DNA of 64,000 bases from Fulvivirga imtechensis AK7 (lineage in GTDB: Bacteria > Bacteroidota > Bacteroidia > Cytophagales > Cyclobacteriaceae), in assembly GCF_000331535.1 (NCBI RefSeq), contig NZ_AMZN01000014.1:62001-126000 (forward strand). The letters run 5' to 3'. Shown piece by piece: positions 7,639 to 16,196 of the stretch. The notes below the pieces were generated by a model. That model had not been told where the DNA came from. It did not search any database and worked only from the letters and a program-made list of their open reading frames with translations. A program made the position numbers and the translations under genes. The first letter of the stretch is position 1; every line of letters begins with the position of its first letter.

Positions 7639-10085
7639 TGATACCCCAAGTTAACTTTTCGACTAACCTTTTCCTGGCTACTCTGTCCATTGGATTATTG
7701 TTGACCGGCCAGTTGCAAGCTCAGCACGAATGCGAAAAAGACTGTAGCTGCTCCATATCGGGCCTGGTAGTGGATGTATCCACCGGAGAGCCCATTCCAT
7801 ATGCTACAATACAGGTCAGCAACGGCAATCAAAAAGGAGGCCTGACAGATCAAAATGGGAGATTTCTTATCGATGGATTATGTCATGCCGAATATGACAT
7901 TACAATTTCTCATGTTGGATATAAAAGTGTAATCCACCACCACGATATCTACCACCCCAATCTGGAAGTAAAAATGGCCACCAACGAGATGATCCTTGAA
8001 AGTATTATTGTTGAAGGCGAAGCGATGGAGACAGGGTTGGAATCATTGTCGATATCTAAACTTTCCGGGAAAGACCTTGATCGGTTGAAAACTGAAAAGC
8101 TTGGAGAAGCCTTGGCAAATATTACCGGTGTTTCTACCTTAAAAACCGGACAAAATATAGTAAAGCCGGTAATCCACGGATTGCATAGCAATAGGGTATT
8201 GATCATTAACAATGGAATAAGGCATGAAAGTCAGAGCTGGGGACAGGAGCATGCTCCCGAAATAGATCCGGCTATGGCGGATAACATCAGTTTGGTCAAA
8301 GGAGCTGCGGCAGTGAAATACGGACCAGATGCGATGGGTGGGGTGATCATTATTAATCCTCCAAAAATGGAATTATCTACGGGTCACTTGCATGGTGAAG
8401 CAGGTATAACGTCAGCCAGCAATGGCCGCTCGCTAAATGCCGATCTGTTGTTGCAGGAGGGATATAAAAACTTCGCCTGGATGGCTCAGGTATCAGGACT
8501 TTACCAGGGCGACCTGTCAGCTCCGGATTATCTACTTACAAATACCGGAGCAAGGGAGTTAAGCTATATGTTAGGCGGACACTACCATAAAAGAAATCTT
8601 GATATCAATATTTACTACAGCCATGTACGGCAGCGGCTTGGCATTTTGCGGGGTTCGGTAGTAGGTAATTTGAATGATCTGCAGTTGGCCGTGGATGCTG
8701 ATGAGCCGTTTTACACCCGCTCTTTTAGCTACGATATTAATACGCCCTACCAGGAGGTTAGCCACGATCTGATTAAGGCTGAAGGATCGTACATTCTGCC
8801 CACGAGCAAAATAAACTTTCAATATGGTTTCCAGGTCAATAAACGTCAGGAATTTGATGTAAGAAGAGGGGCTAACAACGAACGTCCGTCTATTGACCTC
8901 GAATTGATGACACACTCTCTAGATATTGACTGGCTTCATCCTGAGTTAGGAGACTGGTCGGGAAAAATAGGAGGGCAGATGCTGTACCAGGATAACAATA
9001 ACATTCCCGGAACCAATACCATTCCTTTTGTTCCTAACTATAACAATAGCAGGGTTGGAGTCTATGTAGTAGAATCGAAGTATTTCAGAGCGCTCCATTT
9101 TGAGGCAGGTTTAAGATATGACTACCAAAGTACTTCTGCGAGAGGCAGGAATACCAATAATGATATTTACAGTAATAATTTCAGCTACCACAGCCTGACA
9201 GGTCTGGTGGGTATCAGTACCCCGTGGGGACGTCATACAAATCTCCAGATGAATATTGGTTCGGCATGGAGGCCTCCAAATATCGCTGAGCTGTATAGTT
9301 TCGGCAAACATGAATACACCATCGAGTACGGTCTTTGGAGATCAGAAATAGATGAATTGGGTCGTCCGGTAAGCTCCGATGTTGTTTATAGTCAAGATAC
9401 AAAGCCGGTTGATAATGAATTGGGATTTAAATGGATAACTACAGTTAATCGCTCCATGGGAAAGAGCAGCCTGGAGGCATCGGTATACGCTAATTACCTA
9501 AAAAATTATATTTTCACAAAGCCTGGGGGTGTGACCTCAACAGTACGTGGGCCATTTCCCTACTATGTTTATCTGCAAACGGATGCCTTCTTCTATGGGT
9601 TAGATGCCAGTGTTATCATGCAACATCCCAACAGGTGGAAATCCCGAATAACAGGCTCATACTTAAACGCCAGGGATATTGAAAATGACGATTATTTTGT
9701 TGGCATACCGTCTAACAGGCTTAGTTATGAGATCTCCCACCAAAAGAAAATATTTGGATTAGAGTTTGACGGAAGTATAGAAACCCGGTACGTTTTTAGG
9801 CAGTATAATGCCCCAAGAACCATATCAATACAAGAGATTATCTATGCTGATGCCAGCAACATCAATCTTTTTGAAGCGGATGACTCCAGCTTTGATTTTC
9901 TGGATGCCCCCAATGGATACCTGCTACTCAATACACACCTGGACATTACCATCCGTCAACTGGTGTTGGGCATCCAGGTCAATAATATACTTAATGCCAG
10001 CTACAGGGAATACACCAATTTGCTCCGGTACTTTGCTGATGAACCGGGAATCAACTTCAAATTTTCCGCTCGTTACAAATTTTAA
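7638..10085 (+). CDS. TonB-dependent outer-membrane receptor with carboxypeptidase-like N-terminal domain
   Basis: An 815-residue receptor. A signal peptide ends near LQAQ (residue 29) and is followed by a Cys/His-rich stretch, HECEKDCSCS. Next come a carboxypeptidase-regulatory-like domain (GLVVDVSTGEPIPYATI, then GYKSVIHHHDIYH), a plug domain from about residue 130 (VEGE, then ITGVSTLKTG, PVIHGLHSNRVLI) and a long beta-barrel ending in the aromatic ARYKF. It imports a ligand across the outer membrane using TonB. The metal-ligand-rich N-terminus, the operator and the partner lipoprotein suggest zinc or another metal, which is inference. Neighbouring TonB/ExbBD genes are absent. Confidence 0.93.
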   Translation: MIPQVNFSTNLFLATLSIGLLLTGQLQAQHECEKDCSCSISGLVVDVSTGEPIPYATIQVSNGNQKGGLTDQNGRFLIDGLCHAEYDITISHVGYKSVIHHHDIYHPNLEVKMATNEMILESIIVEGEAMETGLESLSISKLSGKDLDRLKTEKLGEALANITGVSTLKTGQNIVKPVIHGLHSNRVLIINNGIRHESQSWGQEHAPEIDPAMADNISLVKGAAAVKYGPDAMGGVIIINPPKMELSTGHLHGEAGITSASNGRSLNADLLLQEGYKNFAWMAQVSGLYQGDLSAPDYLLTNTGARELSYMLGGHYHKRNLDINIYYSHVRQRLGILRGSVVGNLNDLQLAVDADEPFYTRSFSYDINTPYQEVSHDLIKAEGSYILPTSKINFQYGFQVNKRQEFDVRRGANNERPSIDLELMTHSLDIDWLHPELGDWSGKIGGQMLYQDNNNIPGTNTIPFVPNYNNSRVGVYVVESKYFRALHFEAGLRYDYQSTSARGRNTNNDIYSNNFSYHSLTGLVGISTPWGRHTNLQMNIGSAWRPPNIAELYSFGKHEYTIEYGLWRSEIDELGRPVSSDVVYSQDTKPVDNELGFKWITTVNRSMGKSSLEASVYANYLKNYIFTKPGGVTSTVRGPFPYYVYLQTDAFFYGLDASVIMQHPNRWKSRITGSYLNARDIENDDYFVGIPSNRLSYEISHQKKIFGLEFDGSIETRYVFRQYNAPRTISIQEIIYADASNINLFEADDSSFDFLDAPNGYLLLNTHLDITIRQLVLGIQVNNILNASYREYTNLLRYFADEPGINFKFSARYKF

Positions 10086-10106
10086 TGTAAATTAAACATA
10101 ATTGCA

Positions 10107-10137
10107 TTTGCATCGTTGTTGCATTTGTATATATTTG
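10107..10137 (+). promoter_or_regulatory. Bacteroidota-type promoter of the partner lipoprotein gene
   Basis: TTTG at 10107-10110 and TATATTTG at 10130-10137 are 19 nt apart, matching the Bacteroidota consensus TTTG-N19/21-TAnnTTTG. Transcription would begin near 10144 and leave a leader of about 25 nt before the ATG at 10170. The operator palindrome fills the spacer, so a bound repressor would block this promoter. Confidence 0.65.
10108..10124. promoter_or_regulatory. Second copy of the 7-3-7 palindromic operator
   Basis: TTGCATC-GTT-GTTGCAT repeats the geometry of the site at 7622-7638 with small changes (12 of the 14 arm bases are identical). An extra half-site TTGCAT lies at 10102-10107. 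It sits between the two promoter boxes of the next gene. Shared sites at receptor and lipoprotein argue for one regulon. Confidence 0.6.
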
Positions 10138-10169
10138 TATAAGCAAAAAATTTTAAACCTTATAACCAA

Positions 10170-10763
10170 ATGAAGTCAACAAAGTATTTTCTAAGTGTAT
10201 TTATTTTATCCGCTCTTTTCATTCTGGCCGGCTGTGGAGATGATGACGCCCCCGAGGCGGAAAATGAAGAAGAAGTTATCAATGAAGTGTCGTTAGTTTT
10301 CACCCCTGTAGATGGTGGCACTACTTTAACATTTAACTATGTTGATCCTGATGGGGAAGGTACTGCTGCACCAACACAGGATAAAATTACTCTTGCTGCA
10401 AATACAGAATACACCCTAAATGTTTTTCTTAAAAATACCGTAGGTGATGCTGATGAAGATATAACTGAAGAGGTAAGTGAAGAGGGAGAAGAGCACATGC
10501 TATTTTACGGGTGGACAGAAGGCTTGTTCGCAACTCCTGCAGGAAACGGCAATATAGATAATCGTTCCGACAACGTGGCGTATGTTGATTTTGATGTAAA
10601 TGGACTGCCTGTTGGTTTGGAAACCAAGTGGAAAACAGGAGATGCCGCTACGGGAAGTTTTCGCCTGGTGCTTAAACATCAGCCTGATGTAAAGTCAGCC
10701 ACCTCCACTGTCAGCGATGGAGAATCCGATATAGACCTGGATTGGGAAATTGAAATACAATAA
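10170..10763 (+). CDS. Lipoprotein of the type 1 periplasmic-binding-fold-like group, partner of the TonB receptor
   Basis: A 197-residue lipoprotein: the signal peptide ends ILAGC, followed by an acidic linker (GDDDAPEAENEEE). The rest is a beta-rich domain with the EEGEEHMLFYGW segment and a repeated Thr-Gly pattern ending DLDWEIEIQ. Similar small lipoproteins commonly follow TonB receptors in Bacteroidota and are annotated as periplasmic-binding-fold superfamily proteins; their function is not established. The separate promoter with its own operator suggests ligand- or metal-responsive co-expression with the receptor. The acidic and His-containing core could bind a cation, which is speculation. 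Confidence 0.75.
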   Translation: MKSTKYFLSVFILSALFILAGCGDDDAPEAENEEEVINEVSLVFTPVDGGTTLTFNYVDPDGEGTAAPTQDKITLAANTEYTLNVFLKNTVGDADEDITEEVSEEGEEHMLFYGWTEGLFATPAGNGNIDNRSDNVAYVDFDVNGLPVGLETKWKTGDAATGSFRLVLKHQPDVKSATSTVSDGESDIDLDWEIEIQ

Positions 10764-10813
10764 AGCTGACTTATAGCAACTTTTGGTTTAGGTTGAAAAT
10801 AGTCAGTCAAAGG

Positions 10814-10841
10814 CCGCTCCTTAAAGGAGCGGTTTTTTTTT
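10814..10841 (+). terminator. Rho-independent terminator
   Basis: An 8-bp perfect stem (CCGCTCCT / AGGAGCGG) with a 3-nt loop is followed by nine T residues. It ends the receptor-lipoprotein unit about 50 nt after the lipoprotein stop. Confidence 0.9.
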
Positions 10842-10945
10842 GAAAAGATATGAAGTTCTGCTTGCAGGGCGAGCAAAACAGATGCGCGCAGAAATGCTAC
10901 TTACAGGATATACTTTAACCCTCCAACAATAACTACAACAAACGA

Positions 10946-11674
10946 TCAGGCTTTTACAAGAAATTCCTCCAATTCTTTGAGCTTAATCCTTCCCTCATAA
11001 TAGGCCCTTCCGAAGATTACGGCAAATACGCCCATGTCATTAAGGCGTTTGATGTCATCCACATTTCTGACTCCACCGCTGGCTAATACGCAAATGTCCG
11101 GAAATTTATCCTGAATACTTTTGTACAGGTCGAAGGCAGGCCCCTGCATAACACCATCTTTATCAACGTCCGTAGTTTTTACGTATTTCAAGCCTCTGGA
11201 ATAGAAATAGTCGATGTGTTCAAAAATGTCTATCTCAGTGCTTTTTTGCCAACCTCTAATGGCTATTTTTCCGTTAATGGCATCAGCGCCAAGCGTGATT
11301 TTTTCGCGACCATAGGAAATGATCCACGATGAGAAGAGTTCTTTACGGCTCACAGCAATGCTGGCCGCAGTTATGTAGCTGGCACCATATTCATACGCCT
11401 TGCTTATATCACCGTCAGTGTGAATACCTCCCGTGAAATCAACTTTCAAATTGGTATGCCCTGCTATAGCCTCCAGAATATGATAATTCACAGGTTGCCC
11501 CCTTCTCGCACCATCCAGATCAACCAGGTGAACTACCTCAATACCATGATCTTCAAAATTCTTGGCCAGGTCTACCGGACTTTGATCATACACCTTCTCT
11601 TTAGAAAAGTCTCCCTGCTGTAGTTTGATTACTTTTCCGCCATTTATAACAATAGAAGGTATTATCTGGATCAT
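10946..11674 (-). CDS. hisA: HisA-like TIM-barrel isomerase, standing alone and lacking the usual N-terminal catalytic Asp
   Basis: A 242-residue barrel collinear with HisA (ProFAR isomerase of histidine synthesis). Conserved blocks include LVDLDGA, VDFTGGIHTDGD, GADAINGK (D131), the GWQKST loop, KTTDVDKDG (T167/T168) and the phosphate-binding ASGGV and FGRAYYEG. At the first strand, where HisA has an Asp in the AIDL/ALDL motif, this protein has IPSIVI, so the general base is Val9. There is no his operon here. It is either a divergent HisA or a paralog with another role; the gene name marks family only. Confidence 0.8.
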   Translation of the reverse strand: MIQIIPSIVINGGKVIKLQQGDFSKEKVYDQSPVDLAKNFEDHGIEVVHLVDLDGARRGQPVNYHILEAIAGHTNLKVDFTGGIHTDGDISKAYEYGASYITAASIAVSRKELFSSWIISYGREKITLGADAINGKIAIRGWQKSTEIDIFEHIDYFYSRGLKYVKTTDVDKDGVMQGPAFDLYKSIQDKFPDICVLASGGVRNVDDIKRLNDMGVFAVIFGRAYYEGRIKLKELEEFLVKA

Positions 11675-12161
11675 AAGGTTCTGCTTTTTTAGATGTTGGT
11701 TTACTCCACAATATTACGTATTCCCGAACATGTTCGGAATAGTCAATTATTAATAAATCTGTAATAAATCCCCTGCGTTTCTTTACAATAGCACTTATAT
11801 GGTTTCCAAAAGGGGGGAGTTGTTAATATACTGAAAAAAATTAAGGTTTACAAGCGTAACCCTAAGATCCGGCTACCTGCATTTGTAAGTTTTTAGGCTT
11901 TTAAGGTGTCTTTTCAGGCAAGATGCTGCATAGCTGACACTATAGATATGAAACCTGGCGAGCTTCTAAAGAAGACTCAGGCATAAGGGTAAGAACCAGA
12001 TAACTCCCTTCTTTTTCCGAACGAAAATATTGGTTTTGGCCTTCCATTTTTTCAAGTTAATATTACAAAGGGAGCTGCTCTAATGTCTGGGTTATCCCAG
12101 TCTGAAATCCTATCAATTAAATTTCCACATATTTGACAGCCCCCAATATATGATGACTTAT
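11675..12161. other. Intergenic region with one strong palindrome
   Basis: No convincing gene on either strand in 487 nt. The notable feature is the perfect 14-bp palindrome CCGAACATGTTCGG at 11724-11737, 50 nt upstream of the HisA-like start, a possible operator for it. The rest is AT-rich with no terminator or repeat that I can support. Confidence 0.5.
11724..11737. promoter_or_regulatory. Perfect palindrome upstream of the HisA-like gene
   Basis: CCGAACATGTTCGG is self-complementary over 14 bp, extended outside by TTC/GAA-like bases. Its position 50 bp before the start codon fits an operator. No regulator gene is adjacent, so the protein that might bind is unknown. Confidence 0.35.
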
Positions 12162-12650
12162 TTATTGCTGCAGGCATGCCGGTGCCACACCGCAGATTAT
12201 TCCTATACAACTGCCAACCGGATAATCATCGCAAGTTGTCGGACACACCGGGAGTGGATTACCGTTGCCTTTCCTGCAGTACGTAGTAGATGCTGAAACA
12301 TTTATATGGGAGAAGTCAATATATGAATAGATCTCCTTTTCTACATCCTCCTCTTCTACTTTTAATAATTCAATTTTTTGAACGCCCTTCAAAGTGCCCA
12401 TAACCAAATAATAGTATCCATTCCTTTCGGAATACTGAACATTTACGGCATCAACTTCGTCAAACAAATTGAAGAATTTCGTCTGGATGTCCGCTCTCAG
12501 ATCACTGTTTTCTGTCGTACGGATAAATTCCTTATCCAGAAATGCTGTCACCTCTTCTGACAAACCTTCCGGATATTTTGATGCACGCTCTGTCAACACA
12601 AAAGAAAAGGCCGTAAAGGCCACTACGGTTAATAAAATTAGATTTTTCAT
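12162..12650 (-). CDS. Exported hypothetical protein with Cys-rich C-terminus
   Basis: A 162-residue protein with a signal peptide (MKNLILLTVVAFTAFSFVL). The middle is charged and helical with a strand-rich segment NGYYYLVMGTLKGVQKIEL. The last 40 residues hold six Cys (YCRKG, PVCPTTCDD, GSCIGIICG, APACLQQ), probably disulfide-bonded outside the cytoplasm. I do not recognise the family. It stands alone between two gaps of over 400 nt. A leader of the form ACCAACAAAGA precedes the ATG, without a Shine-Dalgarno sequence, as is common in this phylum. Confidence 0.6.
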   Translation of the reverse strand: MKNLILLTVVAFTAFSFVLTERASKYPEGLSEEVTAFLDKEFIRTTENSDLRADIQTKFFNLFDEVDAVNVQYSERNGYYYLVMGTLKGVQKIELLKVEEEDVEKEIYSYIDFSHINVSASTTYCRKGNGNPLPVCPTTCDDYPVGSCIGIICGVAPACLQQ

Positions 12651-13081
12651 TCTTTGTTGGTTTTAGTTAATGAAAATTTAAAATAATACCCTACACGGAT
12701 AATTTACCAGAATATACACATTATTCTTAAACAATTATCGATTAAGTACTATTTATTTAAGAATTACATTCTTTGACGCAATAGAAATATGAAATCCATT
12801 ATAGCTACTTACCCTTAAACAGATTCGCCAGATAAGTGAGGGACAAAACGGAAGAAGAGAATAATTTATAAGTAGTGTTTGTAAGAAAACTCACAACTTA
12901 TCGTCATCGGTAACGAAATGCAAAAATCCCTCCCCCTAAGTGTGCCATAAGATCGCTGGGATTACTACAGATGACAATAAGAGTTCGGTTCTATTACTAT
13001 ATAATTTAGAGATCCACAGATCAAATGTGAATTGGGAAAAGCTCATAATCTGTCGACTGCCTCCTGTCTTATTACTTCGAC
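12651..13081. other. Intergenic region with a solo end of the 148-bp element
   Basis: No gene is supported in 431 nt. At 12873-12890 the sequence TAGTGTTTGTAAGAAAAC is identical over 18 bases to the left terminus of the element at 26635, but no matching right end follows. It looks like a decayed or truncated copy. The remainder shows no clear promoter for the minus-strand gene at 12650. Confidence 0.5.
12873..12890. repeat. Solo terminal repeat of the miniature element
   Basis: This is an 18-of-18 match to the left end of the element at 26635. No opposite terminus is found nearby, so it is a fragment rather than a complete copy. Confidence 0.6.
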
Positions 13082-15154
13082 CTACTCCTCCAAAAAAACA
13101 ACTTCTGTCCTTCTATTCAACCTACGTCCCTCAGGGTTATCTGAGCCGTCAGGGTTTTCATTGGGTGCGATGGGCCTGTCTTCACCATAACCGACTGCCA
13201 CCAGCCGCTTGGCATTAATGCCCTTGTTGATTAGATGTTGACGTATGGCCTCTGCCCTGCGTTGAGAAAGGTCGTGGTTGTGCTGTGCATCACCTTTACT
13301 ATCTGTATGACCTGCTATTTCTATGTGAGTAGTAGGGTGACGCCTCAGGTAGCTTTCCAACAGGTTCAGGTCCTGATGTGCTTCCGGTTTGACCTCTGCC
13401 CGGTTGAAATCAAAATATATGTGCTCCAGCACTAGTACCGTACCTTTTTTGACCTCCATTGCCAGCGATTCTTTCGACAAAACTTCCAGCTCCTGGTGGC
13501 CTATTTTATCCAGTTTTTCCCTCCACTTCATACTCCTTTCCATGGCAATTACAATGGTGTCGGCTTGGTTACCAGAATCATTTACAACATCTTTGTAGCT
13601 GGTTTCCAAACCTTCTCTGACTCCTGCCAGCTTCAATTGCTCATCCAGTTTAAATTTGATAGTGAAATGACCATCAGCATCACTCATGGTTACCCAGCGA
13701 ATGCTGTCGGTATCTTCCCCTTCCGAAGATAATACATGGCCGATGTTCACATGGGAAAGACGCACATGTATAGAATCTGCCAATACTACAATACCCGGGC
13801 GCTCGTAGACCGGCTGTTTCTCAACCATGAATATATCATCACAGCAATTGCTGCCAAATACAGAGACTGCACCATCGCGATTAGAGACCAGTGAGCCGTC
13901 AATTTCCGGTATCCTCCAGGAAAAATAGGTGTCATCAAAGCCTGAATTGACCCCAATGCCCATATTCACCGGATTTTTCCAGCTTTTCATTCCTCCATAT
14001 GCTTTGAAAACATCATAACCACCTAGCCCAAAATGATAATCTGAACTGAAGTAAAGCTCTGAGGTCTCGCTATGAAAATAAGGTGTCACTTCGTTGCCTG
14101 AGGTATTGATAGCGCTGCCACAGTTGATGGGTGTATCCCATTCTCCTTTATTGTTTTTAACACTATACCAAATGTCCATTCCACCACGACCGCCATGACG
14201 GTTAGAAACAAAATACAGCACCTCGGTGACATATCCCTTTCTTTTTATTTCCCCCAACGAAGGCTGTGTACTGGTTGACGAAACATGATTAATTCCATTT
14301 TTAAGTTTTTCCGGTTCACTCCACCTGTCTCCATTCTTTTTTGCCATGTACAATGCGCACCTGATCTCATGAGACGGGCTCTCCTGACAGACACTATAAA
14401 TAAATTCTTTTCCATCGGCTGAAAAACTGCCATTTGCTGCATGGTAAAGCTCGTGATTGAAATGCTCAAACTGCTCAGGTGCCTGCCATTGGGTATTCTC
14501 CTGCCTGGCTATATACAGCCTGCTCAGGTGCGGATGCAGCTCAGACCCGTCAGACTTCAGGAGTGTATCGGACTGCATGGAGGTATATAGCAAAGTGTGA
14601 GGGTCGATCCAAACGGGGCCAAAATCCGAATATGCGCTGTTAATCTGGTTCGGCATTCGCACGGTAGAGTATTCGTTTGGGTAAGATGCTGCTATCATCT
14701 CCTTAGCCAACTGACATGATTTTATGTTAGCATTGGCCATCCGTTTGAGCTCCCTGTAGTCAGCATGTAAAGGCTTTAATCTCAAAAAATCCAGGAATAC
14801 TTTACGTGCAGCATCATATTTTCCAATTGCCATCAGGCTATTGCCCAGATTAAAGAAGGCTTTATAATGGCTATTTCGTTGTCCCTTTTCTTTCTCGAGC
14901 AATTTCAACAGCTTTTCGTAAGCATCCACAGCCTGGTAGTGATCACGTACATGATAGACCGCGTTTCCCAAATGATGCCAGGCTTTGATATTCTTCGGAT
15001 CGTGTTTTACTACCTGTTGATATAATGGTATGGCTGCATAAAGATCTCCCTTGTTGTAACTTAACTCAGCCTCCTTCATCATATCTGACACCTGCGCCAA
15101 CACAGGGAAAAAACCGAAAATACTGCTAAGGAATATGAGAACTATTCTTTTCAT
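13082..15154 (-). CDS. OmpA family protein with TPR and PD40 repeats (type IX secretion / gliding-associated, PorE-like layout)
   Basis: A 690-residue exported protein: signal peptide, TPR helices at about 25-150, a WD40-like PD40 beta-propeller at about 180-440 (YFSSDYHFGLGGYD, SNRHGGRGGMDIWY), a short regulatory-like beta domain, and a C-terminal OmpA peptidoglycan-binding domain from about residue 570 (YFDFNRAEVKP, IAGHTDSKGDAQHN, LSQRRAEAIRQHL). This layout is common next to PorP/SprF genes and in PorE. It probably anchors the outer-membrane machinery to peptidoglycan. It starts 1 nt after the PorP/SprF stop, third in an operon with the PKD protein. Confidence 0.9.
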   Translation of the reverse strand: MKRIVLIFLSSIFGFFPVLAQVSDMMKEAELSYNKGDLYAAIPLYQQVVKHDPKNIKAWHHLGNAVYHVRDHYQAVDAYEKLLKLLEKEKGQRNSHYKAFFNLGNSLMAIGKYDAARKVFLDFLRLKPLHADYRELKRMANANIKSCQLAKEMIAASYPNEYSTVRMPNQINSAYSDFGPVWIDPHTLLYTSMQSDTLLKSDGSELHPHLSRLYIARQENTQWQAPEQFEHFNHELYHAANGSFSADGKEFIYSVCQESPSHEIRCALYMAKKNGDRWSEPEKLKNGINHVSSTSTQPSLGEIKRKGYVTEVLYFVSNRHGGRGGMDIWYSVKNNKGEWDTPINCGSAINTSGNEVTPYFHSETSELYFSSDYHFGLGGYDVFKAYGGMKSWKNPVNMGIGVNSGFDDTYFSWRIPEIDGSLVSNRDGAVSVFGSNCCDDIFMVEKQPVYERPGIVVLADSIHVRLSHVNIGHVLSSEGEDTDSIRWVTMSDADGHFTIKFKLDEQLKLAGVREGLETSYKDVVNDSGNQADTIVIAMERSMKWREKLDKIGHQELEVLSKESLAMEVKKGTVLVLEHIYFDFNRAEVKPEAHQDLNLLESYLRRHPTTHIEIAGHTDSKGDAQHNHDLSQRRAEAIRQHLINKGINAKRLVAVGYGEDRPIAPNENPDGSDNPEGRRLNRRTEVVFLEE

Positions 15155-15155
15155 A

Positions 15156-16196
15156 CTAGAAAATTCTGCAAGGGACTATGTAAGAAGCTGTACTTTTCCT
15201 TTTGTTACCCCTGTAAACAAGTGAAATCTCAAAAACTCCCGGTTTTCCGGAAGCGCCTTCCTGTACGGAAGCTATATTTGTTAATCCTGCAATGGAAAGA
15301 TCATAGCTGGCATGGATCTCCAGGTTTTTAATGCCGGCTCCTGCATAAAAAGTCACGTATTCTTTCCATTGACCGAGTACGCCTATATTAAGCTGTACTT
15401 GTTTTTGCGGAGAAACGAGATATTCGGTAACTACTCCGCTGCTGACTTCGGTATTGTTTCGCTGGTTGTTGATCAACCACCGGGGCACCAGTGATACGCG
15501 GTCATTAAGTTTGTATCGAACCCATCCCGAAACCACACCCCGGTTCAGTGCACGGGCAGAGGCCGAATCGAGCAGGAAATTCTCTTGTGGCGCTATCAGG
15601 TTAAGTGCGGACACGGAAACTGATGTCTGCCATTTTCTGTTGATAAAAAATTTGTAAGACACTCCACCTCCGGCATCATAGTTGGCTGCGTTATCACTGC
15701 TAAATGACTCTCCATTAGGGGCTTGAATATCAGGCATGAATCCATCAAACTGGCTTTCAAACAGCAGCTTCTCTATGTTAACTGCACTAAACGCATAGCT
15801 GAATACGCCTCCAATCGAGATAAGGTGGCGTCCATGAAAATCCAGAGGATGGTGATAGGCCAGCGAAAGACCCACTTTTTGATGTTGCATCAGGTTGTCT
15901 CCTAAATGATCATCCACCGCATAGATCCCTACACCCCAGAAATCTCCTGGCATCAAACCTCTTGAAAACTTCATGTCTCCCGAAATACCAAAGGTGGTGA
16001 ACTCAGCATTGATGCTATTCCACTGTTGCCGGTAAATGCCTGCCACCCTGTAATCCTGAGCAAAATTTCCGGTAGCTGCCGGGTTGAGGTAAAGGGGAAA
16101 GTTAAAGAACTGAGAAAATTTTACTTCCTGCACCTGGCTATGACCTTGTGAAAAGGAAAGTAATACAACTACAACTATGGAAAAGCCTGCTCTCAT
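15156..16196 (-). CDS. PorP/SprF family type IX secretion membrane protein
   Basis: A 346-residue outer-membrane beta-barrel protein with a signal peptide ending GHSQ and the family opening QFFNFPLYLNPAATGNF, then RQQWNSI, plus the ISIGGVFSYAF and GVSYKFFI strands. In Flavobacterium, SprF is needed for secretion and attachment of SprB, which carries a type B C-terminal signal; PorP/SprF relatives are usually paired with one such cargo. Here the cargo would be the PKD/CHU_C protein just upstream. Its ATG overlaps that gene's TGA by 4 nt, implying translational coupling, and OmpA follows by 1 nt. Confidence 0.93.
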   Translation of the reverse strand: MRAGFSIVVVVLLSFSQGHSQVQEVKFSQFFNFPLYLNPAATGNFAQDYRVAGIYRQQWNSINAEFTTFGISGDMKFSRGLMPGDFWGVGIYAVDDHLGDNLMQHQKVGLSLAYHHPLDFHGRHLISIGGVFSYAFSAVNIEKLLFESQFDGFMPDIQAPNGESFSSDNAANYDAGGGVSYKFFINRKWQTSVSVSALNLIAPQENFLLDSASARALNRGVVSGWVRYKLNDRVSLVPRWLINNQRNNTEVSSGVVTEYLVSPQKQVQLNIGVLGQWKEYVTFYAGAGIKNLEIHASYDLSIAGLTNIASVQEGASGKPGVFEISLVYRGNKRKSTASYIVPCRIF

